The notes: generated by a model from the sequence alone, not told the origin. 56,592 nt of DNA from Muribaculaceae bacterium (GCA_017553785.1 JAFZKD010000104.1:1-56592), one strand, 5' to 3'. Positions 44,989 through 53,029 are shown, counted from the stretch's first letter. Program-made: numbers and translations.

Positions 44989-46184
44989 TGTCTGTTTTTC
45001 TCTTTTACGGATTGGTAAATATCGTTGAACATTTTTTGCTGTTGGTCGCTCATGGGCTTTCCCGTCACTTCGATGAAGTATTGGTTAGCGATGTCGATGG
45101 GCTGTGACCGGTAGAACTGCTCGACGGTCAGTTGGCTGGCTTGGCGTGTGGTGGCCAAGGTTGCGGTCTTCTTGATTTCGCAAAAACGGCATTGCTTGCT
45201 TTTCACGGCTTCGGCAGCCCGCTCTAAGGCTCCAACCGGCAGAAAGCGCTCAACCTGGACATTGAGACGGATGTAAGCTTGCTTGTCGGCGTCGAATTGC
45301 TGTAGTTGTTCCAATGCCGTCTCGAAGTCAGCGGGTTCGCGTGGCGGAATGGTGTGCAGGGGCTTGAGGTTCTTGATGGTTTTGGTCTCGATGACGGGTG
45401 CCGCACCATGGGATTCGATGGTGACAATGCTCACGCTGTGCTCACACTGTTCGTCAAAGCTGACGGGCAATGGTGTGCCGCAGTAGCGGGCGCGCTCGCT
45501 AACGTCTTGCGGCCGGTGGATGTGCCCGAGGGCAGCATAATCGTAGCCCTTACCCAAGGTGCTCAACTCGACACACTCCATGGTCATGTTACGGTCATGA
45601 CCGGTGAAATCGCTGTTGTTCACGGCGAGATGCGCTATCAGCACAATGGGTAACCCGTTCGGGTTGTTGGCGTTTGCTTGGTTGAGCAGCGCTTGGAAAT
45701 AGACCTCTTGGCGCCGATCCCGCTCGGTTTCATTCCCGTCAACAATGGGAAAACTGCTGGGGTAGGCAAAGGGTACGGCAGCGACGATGCCCTGGTCGCC
45801 GACGGGGATGATATGGCTCCTCAGGTTTGCTTTTCCGTCGGTGTCGCGGACGATGCCGCCCAACACGGTCACTTTGGCGAGTTCCCACAGGCGCTTGTCG
45901 CTGTCAAGTCGGGATGCGCTGTCATGGTTGCCGGCAATGACAATGATGGACATATCTGGATATGCCTTGTGGATGTTGAGCATACCTTCAACATAGATGT
46001 TGGCAGCAGCGTTTGACGGAGCGGCGGTGTGAAAGATATCACCGCTCACAAGCAGCGCGTCGGGTTGCTGCTTGCGCACGATGTCAGCCAACTGACGCAG
46101 GAAGTCGCGTTGCTCCTCGCTGCGGTCATAGCCGTAAAAGTTCTGCCCCAAGTGCCAGTCACTGGTGTGAATGAATTTGAACAT
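44985..46184 (-). CDS. sbcD: SbcD exonuclease subunit
   Basis: Mre11-type metallophosphatase nuclease. 399 residues. All phosphoesterase motifs are visible: HTSDWHLGQNFYG (about 6), LLVSGDIFHTAAPSNAA (about 46), IIVIAGNHDSASR (about 80), IAHLAVNN (about 185) and ALGHIHRPQ (about 218). C-terminal capping domain. First gene of the sbcDC operon, with a well-formed promoter 69 bases upstream. Confidence 0.96.
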   Translation of the reverse strand: MFKFIHTSDWHLGQNFYGYDRSEEQRDFLRQLADIVRKQQPDALLVSGDIFHTAAPSNAAANIYVEGMLNIHKAYPDMSIIVIAGNHDSASRLDSDKRLWELAKVTVLGGIVRDTDGKANLRSHIIPVGDQGIVAAVPFAYPSSFPIVDGNETERDRRQEVYFQALLNQANANNPNGLPIVLIAHLAVNNSDFTGHDRNMTMECVELSTLGKGYDYAALGHIHRPQDVSERARYCGTPLPVSFDEQCEHSVSIVTIESHGAAPVIETKTIKNLKPLHTIPPREPADFETALEQLQQFDADKQAYIRLNVQVERFLPVGALERAAEAVKSKQCRFCEIKKTATLATTRQASQLTVEQFYRSQPIDIANQYFIEVTGKPMSDQQQKMFNDIYQSVKEKNRQ

Positions 46185-46252
46185 AAATGGTCATTGTTTC
46201 AGATTTAATTGATAAAAACTCATACCTTTTCTCCTTAAAGGATTTCTAACCA

Positions 46253-46283
46253 CAAATTTAGTGAATAAACTTGAGTCGCGCAA
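46253..46283 (-). promoter_or_regulatory. sbcDC promoter
   Basis: On the minus strand TTG (plus 46281-46283) and TAAATTTG (plus 46253-46260) are 20 bases apart, a very good match to the Bacteroidota consensus. Confidence 0.7.
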
Positions 46284-46327
46284 GTTCAATCTCTATTATT
46301 TCCTATCTAATCCATCCATTTTCAGTA

Positions 46328-46726
46328 CTACATCACTGCAACCAGTTCAATCTCAAAGATGAGTGTGGAGCCTCCCGGTATCCCTGGCTGTGAAAACTTG
46401 CCATATCCCATTTCGGCAGGGATATAGACTTCCCACTTGTCGCCTGGGCGCATCTGCTGCAACGCGATGACCCATCCCTCGATGAGGTCGCGCAGTCGGC
46501 TCGCCATCGGCACGTTCCCCCCGCTGCTGTCAAACTCCTTGCCGTCGATGGTCCTGCCACTGTAATGGGCGGTAATGACGTTGCCTGGGCCGGGATTCCT
46601 GCCATTGGGGTCGCCGCTGGAGAGCACTTTGTAATAGATGCCCTTGGACAACGCTTTCACTCCGTTTTCTTTGGCTTTTTCGGCCAACCATTTCCGGTTG
46701 GCTTTGAAGTATTGTTTCTTGTCCAT
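46328..46726 (-). CDS. FKBP-type peptidyl-prolyl isomerase
   Basis: 132 residues without a signal peptide, so probably cytoplasmic. A short N-terminal helical segment (KANRKWLAEKAKENGV) like the FkpA/Mip linker leads into the FKBP domain: ITAHYSGRTIDGKEFDSS (about 49-66), VIALQQMRPGDKWEVYIP (about 86-103), EMGYG and the closing GSTLIFEIELVAV. The isomerase pocket residues Y, D, W and the Y of MGYG are present. Nine bases after the 46736 gene; likely the last gene of a three-gene unit. Confidence 0.93.
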   Translation of the reverse strand: MDKKQYFKANRKWLAEKAKENGVKALSKGIYYKVLSSGDPNGRNPGPGNVITAHYSGRTIDGKEFDSSGGNVPMASRLRDLIEGWVIALQQMRPGDKWEVYIPAEMGYGKFSQPGIPGGSTLIFEIELVAVM

Positions 46727-46735
46727 GATAACAGT

Positions 46736-47104
46736 TTAGTGGAGTGCGCTTCGGGTAGCGATTTTCTTGCCGTTCTTGTCCCAGGTGTAGATCCAGTTGC
46801 CCTTGCGGCTGGTGAAAGTGTCACCTGCTGCTGACAGGATTTCACCCACGTTGCTCACCGAGAATGTGTGCAGTTTCTTGCCCTTGGCGTTGAAGGTGTA
46901 GTACCAACTGCCATGCTTAATGATATAGAATGACTCGCTGTAGGCGACCACTTCGCCTTGGCTAGTGCTGATTGTGTTCACTTTTTTGCCCTTTTCGTCA
47001 TAGACATAGTGCCATGAGGATGTGGACTCGATATGGCTTATTTTCTGGGCCTGTATGCTAGTGAAAGCCATCAGCATGGTCAGTATGATAAGGATTCCTT
47101 TCAT
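46736..47104 (-). CDS. small secreted protein with W-Y-x-KGKK repeats
   Basis: 122 residues: signal peptide (1-19, MKGILIILTMLMAFTSIQA) and three repeats of about 33 residues, each with an aromatic strand and a charged turn: WHYVYDEKGKKVNTIS, WYYTFNAKGKKLHTFS and WIYTWDKNGKKIATRS. The pattern recalls WG-type or beta-propeller-like sheet repeats. Exported, probably periplasmic; function unknown. Between an AlkZ-related gene (13-base gap) and an FKBP gene (9-base gap), hence in one operon. Confidence 0.75.
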   Translation of the reverse strand: MKGILIILTMLMAFTSIQAQKISHIESTSSWHYVYDEKGKKVNTISTSQGEVVAYSESFYIIKHGSWYYTFNAKGKKLHTFSVSNVGEILSAAGDTFTSRKGNWIYTWDKNGKKIATRSALH

Positions 47105-47117
47105 AATGGGTATCTGT

Positions 47118-47786
47118 TTATTTGATGAGTTTCATGAGTTGCTGATTGCTGGCATGAGGCAGGATGCGCTTGAGATGCGTCAGGATGCGGTCTAGGGATT
47201 CTTGGGGTGTGCGGTCGCACTGGCAAGCCTCCTTGCCCAGCAGTTGCTCGGGTGTGGTGAGCAGCGCCCATCCCCAGCCGTATTCATGGCCATGCTTGTC
47301 GCGAGGATAGACAAAGTCCTGGGTGACGATGCGGCAGGCCATCTGTAATCGGGTGACGTAGCCGTCGAAGCGACTGCGCATCTTGGACCCATTAAAGCCG
47401 CACGCGGCACGCAGTTCGCGTGTGATGAGGCTGCCGTGTTCACGCAGGGTCAGCACGATGGCCTCTTCGATGGAGCCGGGCGATGGGGCAGGGTGGGTGG
47501 CCCGCCGCCAGTTGTAGAAGTCGGGCCACCAGTCCATACTGATGTATCCCGCCTTTTTGTCAAAGAACTTGCCATAGACACAGCCGCCCTCGGTGACGAT
47601 GGGACCCTTCCACTTCCACATGGGCCAGTCCCAGCCGTCGTCATAAACCACATAGCGGCAATCGCTGTCCACAACCTCGTCGGCCGAGAATCCGCTGATA
47701 CCGCTATACAGCAACGGCAGGAATCCCACCTCCTGGATGAGGCCCATCATCTCGTTCGCGTTATGTATCATTCCCCGTCTTAGCAT
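47118..47786 (-). CDS. AlkZ-related winged-helix protein
   Basis: 222 residues. Opens IHNANEMMGLIQEVGFLPL, with YDDGWDWPMWKWKGPIV and CVYGKFFDKKAGYISMDWWPDF: the pattern of the AlkZ-related proteins found in Firmicutes and Bacteroidota, distant relatives of the HTH_42/AlkZ (YcaQ) DNA glycosylases that unhook interstrand crosslinks. A winged-helix segment (ITRELRAACGFNGSKMRSRFD, about 120-140) follows. The catalytic QxQ/QxD motif of true AlkZ is not evident, so activity is uncertain. First gene of the unit 47786-46328, with a -7 element upstream. A start at 47771 (MIHNANEM) is also possible. Confidence 0.7.
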   Translation of the reverse strand: MLRRGMIHNANEMMGLIQEVGFLPLLYSGISGFSADEVVDSDCRYVVYDDGWDWPMWKWKGPIVTEGGCVYGKFFDKKAGYISMDWWPDFYNWRRATHPAPSPGSIEEAIVLTLREHGSLITRELRAACGFNGSKMRSRFDGYVTRLQMACRIVTQDFVYPRDKHGHEYGWGWALLTTPEQLLGKEACQCDRTPQESLDRILTHLKRILPHASNQQLMKLIK

Positions 47787-47823
47787 AGTTCAGATAATTG
47801 GAAACAAAATGTGGAATCAGGCG

Positions 47824-47831
47824 CAAAGATA
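47824..47831 (-). promoter_or_regulatory. promoter -7 element of the AlkZ-related/FKBP operon
   Basis: Minus-strand TATCTTTG, 38 bases before the start at 47786 and immediately after the stop of the upstream gene. Confidence 0.55.
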
Positions 47832-47838
47832 AACATTT

Positions 47839-48255
47839 TTACGGATTGAGGATTTTGTCCAGCTGGGGATAGATGTCCTCCTCGCGTTCGTAGGGGTGGA
47901 TATGGAAATAGGGATTGCCGGTCAGCATGGCCGACAGTTGTGTCTTGGTCCGGTCGTAGAAAATGTGGCAAGGGATGCCAAAACGCTCGGCATAGGCCAA
48001 TTCGTAGCCCACACCAAGCGAGGGACAGGTGCATTCGCCAATAAGCACATCGCTCTGGCGCAGCCATGCCGTGTCCTGGTCATAGATGCTCGCATCCCGT
48101 TCGCGTCCCTGTTCCGTCAGGCTTAGGTTGCTCTTGCCGACGTGCTCGGTCAGCACTACGTCAGTACGCTGGATGTAAGTGATGATGCGGTGATACAGGT
48201 CAGCATCCACGCGCCCGCCACGTATCGACCCCGCAAAATAAATCTTTTTCGCCAT
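47839..48255 (-). CDS. DNPH1/Rcl-like nucleotide N-hydrolase
   Basis: 138 residues, single domain of the nucleoside 2-deoxyribosyltransferase superfamily. KKIYFAGSIRGGRVDADLY, VVLTEHVGK, IYDQDTAWLRQSDVLIGECTCPSLGVGYELAYAE and LSAMLTGN align well in memory with mammalian DNPH1 (Rcl), which hydrolyses the N-glycosidic bond of 5-hydroxymethyl-dUMP and so clears abnormal nucleotides. The catalytic glutamate in VGYEL is present. Substrate in this organism is inferred. Single gene between an operon and the YdcZ gene; no TAnnTTTG is seen just upstream. Confidence 0.8.
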   Translation of the reverse strand: MAKKIYFAGSIRGGRVDADLYHRIITYIQRTDVVLTEHVGKSNLSLTEQGRERDASIYDQDTAWLRQSDVLIGECTCPSLGVGYELAYAERFGIPCHIFYDRTKTQLSAMLTGNPYFHIHPYEREEDIYPQLDKILNP

Positions 48256-48280
48256 AACTTATTTCGTTCTTTATCTTTTA

Positions 48281-48383
48281 ATTCTTTTTGTGTCCGATTC
48301 GAGTTTATACGATTCGAGAAGATGATTGATATAATCCAAATAAATGTTTGTTTGAACGCGAAATACTGATTACCAAAAAGAAT
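48281..48383. repeat. inverted repeat between DNPH1-like and YdcZ-like genes
   Basis: ATTCTTTTTG (48281-48290) and CAAAAAGAAT (48374-48383), with further CTTT/AAAG pairing outside. The intervening stretch holds a direct repeat GATTCGAG. May end the YdcZ transcript; otherwise unexplained. Confidence 0.45.
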
Positions 48384-48412
48384 ACAAAGAATTCTGTTTT
48401 CTGCTTTGTGGA

Positions 48413-49339
48413 TTACAGGCGGATGAGGGCGACACCAGCGAGCATCAATAGGATGCCGATGATTTTGACCCAGGTGATGGATTTGCGCGGAGCACCGAGC
48501 CAGCCGTAGTGTTCCATTAGCATGCTGAGGGCCAATTGGCCGACAAGCAGTGCCATGACAAAGACTCCGACCCCGACCTTTGGCACGAGCCAGGCGTTGC
48601 CGAACACGATTACTGCACCGCACAGGCCGCCGGTCCACATCCACCAGGGATAGCTGCGGCTAAAGGCTTTACCAATCAGCTGGGTCTTGCCCAAACAGGT
48701 GCAGAACAGCAGCAGAATCATCGTTGCGACAAAGAATGCCACCGTTGTAGCCTGAACGGGATTGCCGACGATGTTTGACAATTGAGCGTATGCTCCCGTG
48801 ATGCTGGCCGAAAGACAGCCTGAGATGATTGCCATCAGTTGCCAGAATGCTTGCCGCGACCCGGTGCTTGTGTTTCCTGTCTTTTGTGTCTTGAGTTTGG
48901 GGAGGACAACCACGAGGGTCACACCAATGATGAGCAACAGCGCACCGATAATGCGATTGGTACCAAAGGGTATGACTTTGGCACCGAACCACCCGAAGTG
49001 ATCAATCAGCAAACTGAAAATCAGTTGGCTGAACATCGGGATAATCAGGGCCTGCAACTGTCCGATTTCCTTGAACAGATGGATGGCAATGGTAATCGTC
49101 ACCACAGCGATGATACCCACAAACCAGCTCCAGCAAGGTGCCTCGGCCAGCATCTCATGGGTGGGCAGAATGGGAATCCCAGCCAGCAGTGAGACCAGCA
49201 ACAGTGCCAGAGTAGAAACCGAAAAGGATACCAGTGTCGAGACATAGGCGGGACCCACGACTCCGCGCAATCTGGAGTTGGCTGCCGTCTGAAAGGGCAT
49301 CAACAGGCCCATCGCCAGTGTAATCAGTAGATAAAACAT
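48413..49339 (-). CDS. YdcZ/DUF606-type membrane transporter
   Basis: 308 residues with ten membrane helices arranged as two homologous five-helix halves (about 1-150 and 165-308). Each half starts with the small-residue-rich pattern of the DMT-like DUF606/YdcZ family (MPFQTAANSRLRGVVGPAYVS; LSASITGAYAQLSNIVGNPVQ). In most bacteria the halves are single small proteins; here they are fused. Substrate unknown. Weakly linked to the upstream carbonic anhydrase gene (50-base gap). Confidence 0.85.
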   Translation of the reverse strand: MFYLLITLAMGLLMPFQTAANSRLRGVVGPAYVSTLVSFSVSTLALLLVSLLAGIPILPTHEMLAEAPCWSWFVGIIAVVTITIAIHLFKEIGQLQALIIPMFSQLIFSLLIDHFGWFGAKVIPFGTNRIIGALLLIIGVTLVVVLPKLKTQKTGNTSTGSRQAFWQLMAIISGCLSASITGAYAQLSNIVGNPVQATTVAFFVATMILLLFCTCLGKTQLIGKAFSRSYPWWMWTGGLCGAVIVFGNAWLVPKVGVGVFVMALLVGQLALSMLMEHYGWLGAPRKSITWVKIIGILLMLAGVALIRL

Positions 49340-49389
49340 GCTCTATTCGTTCTTATCACATTTGAACTGTCAAGTATTCCTTACAAGTT

Positions 49390-49932
49390 CTATTGGATTT
49401 CCTCCAGTGCTCCTGTTACCGAGTCGATGATGAAGCCGCGCACGGTGATGTCGTGAGGCATCAGCGGGTGGGTCTTGATGGTCGCGACGGTCTTGCGCAC
49501 CGACTCGTGCGTGTCTTTGAAACCTTCCAGCCAATGATCAAGGTCAATGCCGCTCTTGCGGATGGTGGCAAGCGTCTCATCGGTGATGCCGCGCTTGATC
49601 ATCTCCTCGTGGAAATGGCTAAAACTCATGTGGCAGGCGCCGCAGTTGGAGTGTGCCACCACCATGATATCCTCCACGCCAAGCTCATAGACAGCGACAA
49701 CGAGGCTGCGCATGGCCGAGTCAAAGGGCGAGATGACCAGCCCGCCGGCATTCTTGATGATTTTGGCATCACCGTTTTTCAGACCCAGAGCAGCGGGCAG
49801 CAGTTCGGTCAATCGTGTGTCCATGCAGGACAATACCGCCAACTTTTTGTCTGGATACTTGTCGGTCACATATTGCTCATAGCCCTTGCGGGCAACAAAC
49901 GCTTTGTTGTATTCGATAATCTCGTTAATCAT
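49390..49932 (-). CDS. beta-class carbonic anhydrase
   Basis: Interconverts CO2 and bicarbonate. 180 residues. Zinc ligands in LSCMDTRL (Cys and Asp, about 35) and AHSNCGAC (His and Cys, about 94-97). NAGG follows in KIIKNAGGLV. A short beta-CA of the type common in Gram-positives and Bacteroidota. Its start overlaps the stop of the upstream TfoX-like gene by 4 bases, so the two are coupled. Confidence 0.94.
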   Translation of the reverse strand: MINEIIEYNKAFVARKGYEQYVTDKYPDKKLAVLSCMDTRLTELLPAALGLKNGDAKIIKNAGGLVISPFDSAMRSLVVAVYELGVEDIMVVAHSNCGACHMSFSHFHEEMIKRGITDETLATIRKSGIDLDHWLEGFKDTHESVRKTVATIKTHPLMPHDITVRGFIIDSVTGALEEIQ

Positions 49933-50255
49933 GATTTCCTCTTTTTCTTGGGTTTAGGGTCGGGTAGCGCCTTGCAGGTCTCACGCACGAGGGCGCTGAG
50001 GTAGTCGCGGTCATCTAAATCGGTAATCAGGAAATAGTCCTTGGCGCCTTCATAGGGCGGGCTCAGCTCCACTGTGCGCAGCAGCGCCCTTCCCGCCTCG
50101 GTAGGCTTGAGGTAGAAACAGTCATCACAGATGAGCCCGAAGATCTTGCCATCACAATAGATGCCGTAATCCCCGAACATTTTCTTTACAGCGATTTCGC
50201 CAGCACCGGCACACTGGTCGGCGACATATTGCACAAAGTCAGTGTTGCTTGCCAT
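49929..50255 (-). CDS. TfoX N-terminal domain protein
   Basis: 108 residues from ATG 50255. Single TfoX-N-like domain: FVQYVADQCAGAGEIAVKKMFGDYGIYCDGKIFGLICDDCFYLKPTEAG and YEGAKDYFLITDLDD, followed by a Lys/Pro-rich tail. Full TfoX proteins regulate competence in some gammaproteobacteria, but stand-alone N-domains are common elsewhere and their function is unknown. The frame is open to 50429, but that stretch overlaps the next gene and is not family-like. Confidence 0.87.
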   Translation of the reverse strand: MASNTDFVQYVADQCAGAGEIAVKKMFGDYGIYCDGKIFGLICDDCFYLKPTEAGRALLRTVELSPPYEGAKDYFLITDLDDRDYLSALVRETCKALPDPKPKKKRKS

Positions 50256-50268
50256 AAATGTAATCAGA

Positions 50269-50772
50269 TTATTCCCTAACGGCCTTCGGTGTCCAATTCT
50301 GGAAGAAACGGAGGACTTTTTTCGCGTTGTAGCCCTGTCCTTCCTCGAGTAACTCTGAATCCTGGATGTGGAGTATGTTGCCCTTCTCGTCGAGCACCAC
50401 AAAGACGGGGAAACCGAAACGTCCCGCATTGTTCAGCCGCTTCATCAGCGCCTGTCCCACTTCGCCTGCTTTGCGCGGGTGATAGTTGGTGTGGATATAG
50501 ACAAAATTCTGCTCAATGACGGCGTTGATGGTACTGTCATTAGTGATAAAGTCGGCAAAACGCAGGCACCACGGGCACCAGTTGCCGCCCACCTGGCAGA
50601 TGACAAACTTGCCCTCGGCTTGTGCTTGGGCAATCGCTTGGTCAATTTGTTCCAGCGGGTTGATGTTCTCGTCATACACCTTCTTGGGTGCCGTCTCGCC
50701 CTCGGTTTGGGCGTGGGCCGTCATGGCGAACAGCGTGACAGCCAGCATAGCAATAAAAAATATCTTTTTCAT
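50269..50772 (-). CDS. secreted thioredoxin-like protein
   Basis: 167 residues. Signal peptide (1-21, MKKIFFIAMLAVTLFAMTAHA), then a thioredoxin fold of the thioredoxin_7/DUF255-like type: the active site is GGNWCPWCLRF (about 64), with CPWC instead of CGPC, and the cis-proline segment GFPVFVVLD lies near 125. Likely periplasmic thiol-disulfide exchange. Overlaps the preceding thioesterase gene by 4 bases. Confidence 0.88.
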   Translation of the reverse strand: MKKIFFIAMLAVTLFAMTAHAQTEGETAPKKVYDENINPLEQIDQAIAQAQAEGKFVICQVGGNWCPWCLRFADFITNDSTINAVIEQNFVYIHTNYHPRKAGEVGQALMKRLNNAGRFGFPVFVVLDEKGNILHIQDSELLEEGQGYNAKKVLRFFQNWTPKAVRE

Positions 50773-51140
50773 AATCTCGACATGAATTTTTCTTTGTCAA
50801 CAATAAAACGCAGGTGGGTGCCCTCGCCCAAAAGCATTTCGCCGCAATGGGCCTCCACCCTGAACTCGATTTTCTTGCCGTCAACCTTGATGACCGTGGC
50901 AGTCGCCGTGACGGTCTCGCCTACTGGGGTTGGCTTGAGGTGTGACGCGGAGATATGGCCGCCCACCGTCGTACAGCCCTCAGGCAGATGGTCTGCCACG
51001 GCAAGCATGGCGGCATTCTCCATGAGTGCCATCATTGCCGGTGTGGCGAGCACAGGCAGGTCTCCCGATCCGATAGCGATAGCCGTGACAGCCTCATCGA
51101 CCGTCAACTTGCTGCTGTATGTCAGTCCTTCTTTCAGCAT
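50769..51140 (-). CDS. hotdog-fold thioesterase family protein (FlK-like)
   Basis: 123 residues. ATPAMMALMENAAMLAV and GHISASHLKPTPVGETVTATATV match the FlK/fluoroacetyl-CoA thioesterase-type hotdog family; the general base glutamate (MEN) and the histidine of SASHLKPT are in place. Physiological acyl-CoA unknown. First gene of a two-gene unit with the thioredoxin-like gene, preceded by a well-formed promoter. Confidence 0.87.
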   Translation of the reverse strand: MLKEGLTYSSKLTVDEAVTAIAIGSGDLPVLATPAMMALMENAAMLAVADHLPEGCTTVGGHISASHLKPTPVGETVTATATVIKVDGKKIEFRVEAHCGEMLLGEGTHLRFIVDKEKFMSRL

Positions 51141-51168
51141 ATTCTTTTCATCTAGTAACTGTAAGACC

Positions 51169-51199
51169 CAAAATTAGCGTAATTTTGAGTTATGGCAAA
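51169..51199 (-). promoter_or_regulatory. thioesterase operon promoter
   Basis: Minus-strand TTTG (plus 51196-51199) and TAATTTTG (plus 51169-51176) are 19 bases apart. The start codon is about 29 bases downstream of the box. Confidence 0.65.
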
Positions 51200-51211
51200 A
51201 TATAAACCGCA

Positions 51212-51255
51212 AAAAGTGTCCACAACCCAAATTTTCTCGAGTTATGGACACTTTT
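51212..51255. repeat. 15-bp inverted repeat near IS remnant
   Basis: AAAAGTGTCCACAAC (51212-51226) and GTTATGGACACTTTT (51241-51255), one mismatch, around 14 bases. It directly abuts the broken end of the IS4-type remnant. Confidence 0.6.
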
Positions 51256-51273
51256 CACAATTTGTTGACGAGG

Positions 51274-51545
51274 CTAATACAGCATGATAGCCAGGTGCTG
51301 CCAAATGTCAAACCCTTTCACGTACCTCTCGCCACCGTTCTCACGGCTGGTTTTGACGGTTTTTTCCTTGTCAAGCAAATTAATCAGCTGACCATATACC
51401 GGCTGTCCGATAAAATGTGTACCTTTGTTTATCGTTCCAAGTGTTTTGTAGCAAAAACAAAGGTAACGAGAAAGGCTGAACCTCGCAATGGGATTCAGCA
51501 TGATTTTTCAGCCGCGCAAAAAACTTTTAACGGACACTAATATAA
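51274..51545 (-). mobile_element. remnant of an IS4-type (DUF4372) insertion sequence
   Basis: On the minus strand about 52 codons (51274-51430) read NKGTHFIGQPVYGQLINLLD, then KEKTVKTSRENGGERYVKGF and DIWQHLAIMLY, the N-terminus of the IS4-family transposases with a DUF4372 domain common in Bacteroidales. A stop follows LAIMLY, where intact proteins continue for some 350 residues. The normal ATG start appears as ATA. Upstream are a -7 element TACCTTTG (plus 51460-51467) and an IS-end-like AGTGTCC (plus GGACACT, about 51533-51539). Only this end of the element remains. Confidence 0.7.
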
Positions 51546-51639
51546 TTTTTTAGTAAAAATTGCTGTCGGCGACCGTGCTGGCATTGACGCATGGCGACCT
51601 GTTCATGTTTTATATGGCGTCGTGTCTGCCCTCAACATG

Positions 51640-52761
51640 TCACGAAAGGAATGGCCAAAAGTTATCCTTGTTGATGATGTTGAAGTCGGAATTGGGATAG
51701 TTTTGGGCGAAATTGGCTGGCACACGGGTCTTTTGTTTCTCGTTCCACTTGAACTCAAACGCCGTTAACCGTCCATCCTTTTCCTCTATCAAGTCTATTT
51801 CTTTTTGGTCATGTGTGCGCCAGAAGTATAGCTGGGCATAACTCCTGGTGTAGGCATTGCGTTTTACTCGCTCTGAAACCATCAGGTTTTCCCACAGCAT
51901 TCCGACGTCATTTCGCAGTTCGATGGGAGCGAAATGAGATAAGACGGCATTGCGCACACCATTATCTACAAAGTAGATTTTTTTACCTTTTCTTATTTCG
52001 TTGCGGGCATTGCGGCTGAAGGAGTTGAGCCTGAAGATGATAAAGCATTTTTCCAACAGGTTGATATAATTCTCAATAGTTGCCTTATCAATTCCTACGG
52101 TTTGAGCCAGTTCATTATAAGAGACCTCGGAGCCGATTTGGAGTGCAAGAGCCTTGACCAATCTCATTAAAGCCTCTGGCTTTCTCATGCCCTGGAACGA
52201 CAAGGCATCCCGATAAAGGTAATTATTCGCTAGGTTCATCAATATGTCTTGTGCATATTCAGGTGCCGTCACAACCTCTGGGTATAAGCCATAGATCATT
52301 CTGGTTTCCAACATGCGCCGCTCGTCAACCTGTGACGTTGATGCTGCCAGCTCGGGGAGTGAGAGCGGGAAAAGGTTAAATTCAATCAATCGACCCGTTG
52401 CCGGCTCATTGATTTCGTCGGCAAGGTCAAATGATGATGATCCAGTCACGATTACGTGGGTGTCAAGGTGCAGGTCACCAATCATTTTCAGTGTAAGACC
52501 AATGTTTTTAACCCGCTGTGCCTCATCAATGAGGAAAAAATCGTGTGGCTCAACGAGGGCTTTCAGCTCGGTTGACGTTTTGTCAATCAGTAACCTGCGG
52601 TCATCCTCATTGTCGCAGTTCAAGATACGTACCCTTGTCCCTGCTGTTGCTAATTCCAGAAGCAGTGTGCTCTTACCCACTTGTCGAGGCCCCAAGATAG
52701 TGATTACCTTGCGACGGCCATATGCTTTCTCCAGTTCTTTTTGTATGATTCGATGTATCAT
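51640..52761 (-). CDS. AAA ATPase with DUF4143 domain
   Basis: 373 residues of the AAA_14-DUF4143 family. N-terminal ATPase: Walker A GPRQVGKST (about 24), Walker B FFLIDEAQRV (about 75), and sensor VIVTGSSSFDL (about 105). A winged-helix-like region (SYNELAQTVGIDKATIENYI, about 215) leads into the C-terminal DUF4143 nuclease-like part with the D..E.K pattern QKEIDLIEEKDGRLTAFEFKW (about 325). These proteins are very common in Bacteroidota and may be mobile or toxin-antitoxin-like; the function is not established. Repeated motifs lie in its promoter region. Confidence 0.88.
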   Translation of the reverse strand: MIHRIIQKELEKAYGRRKVITILGPRQVGKSTLLLELATAGTRVRILNCDNEDDRRLLIDKTSTELKALVEPHDFFLIDEAQRVKNIGLTLKMIGDLHLDTHVIVTGSSSFDLADEINEPATGRLIEFNLFPLSLPELAASTSQVDERRMLETRMIYGLYPEVVTAPEYAQDILMNLANNYLYRDALSFQGMRKPEALMRLVKALALQIGSEVSYNELAQTVGIDKATIENYINLLEKCFIIFRLNSFSRNARNEIRKGKKIYFVDNGVRNAVLSHFAPIELRNDVGMLWENLMVSERVKRNAYTRSYAQLYFWRTHDQKEIDLIEEKDGRLTAFEFKWNEKQKTRVPANFAQNYPNSDFNIINKDNFWPFLS

Positions 52762-52783
52762 AATTGTGATTTATTGACCGCTG

Positions 52784-52868
52784 CAAAGATAGATAAAAGT
52801 ATTGTAATCCCCAAATTTCATATAAATTTAGTGAGTACAATCCCCAAATTTGGCAAAATTTAGGGATT
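52784..52868 (-). promoter_or_regulatory. promoter and triple 13-bp motif of the ATPase gene
   Basis: Minus-strand TATCTTTG (plus 52784-52791) is the -7 element, 23 bases before the start. Upstream lie two direct copies of AATCCCCAAATTT (52806-52818 and 52839-52851) and one inverted copy with one change (52856-52868). The spacing places them over and just upstream of the -33 region, as expected for operator sites. Confidence 0.6.
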
Positions 52869-52902
52869 AGCGGTATTTTTGGGCCAATTCAGCGAAACAA
52901 GA

Positions 52903-52929
52903 ATTGCTCGCATACGCTCGCAAGAAATC
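52903..52929 (+). repeat. 27-bp interspersed repeat, copy B
   Basis: ATTGCTCGCATACG followed by CTCGCAAGAAATC, the reverse complement of 40940-40966 with two mismatches. AAATCAAA next to it pairs imperfectly with TTTGATTTCTCG at about 52960-52971. The gap 52762-53029 contains no gene. Confidence 0.7.
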
Positions 52930-53029
52930 AAAAAAACAGTTGCATATACCGTATATTTATTTGATTTCTCGTGCGAAGTACGATTACATATTGCCAATTA
53001 AGACCATTCGCTAGCTACGTGTTTTTGGA

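Noticed and set aside
50256-50429. Longer TfoX-like protein starting at 50429
   Set aside because: The extra residues overlap the thioredoxin-like gene out of frame and lack family similarity.
51244-51540. 98-codon open frame on the plus strand
   Set aside because: It is antisense to the IS4-type transposase remnant, which explains the sequence better.
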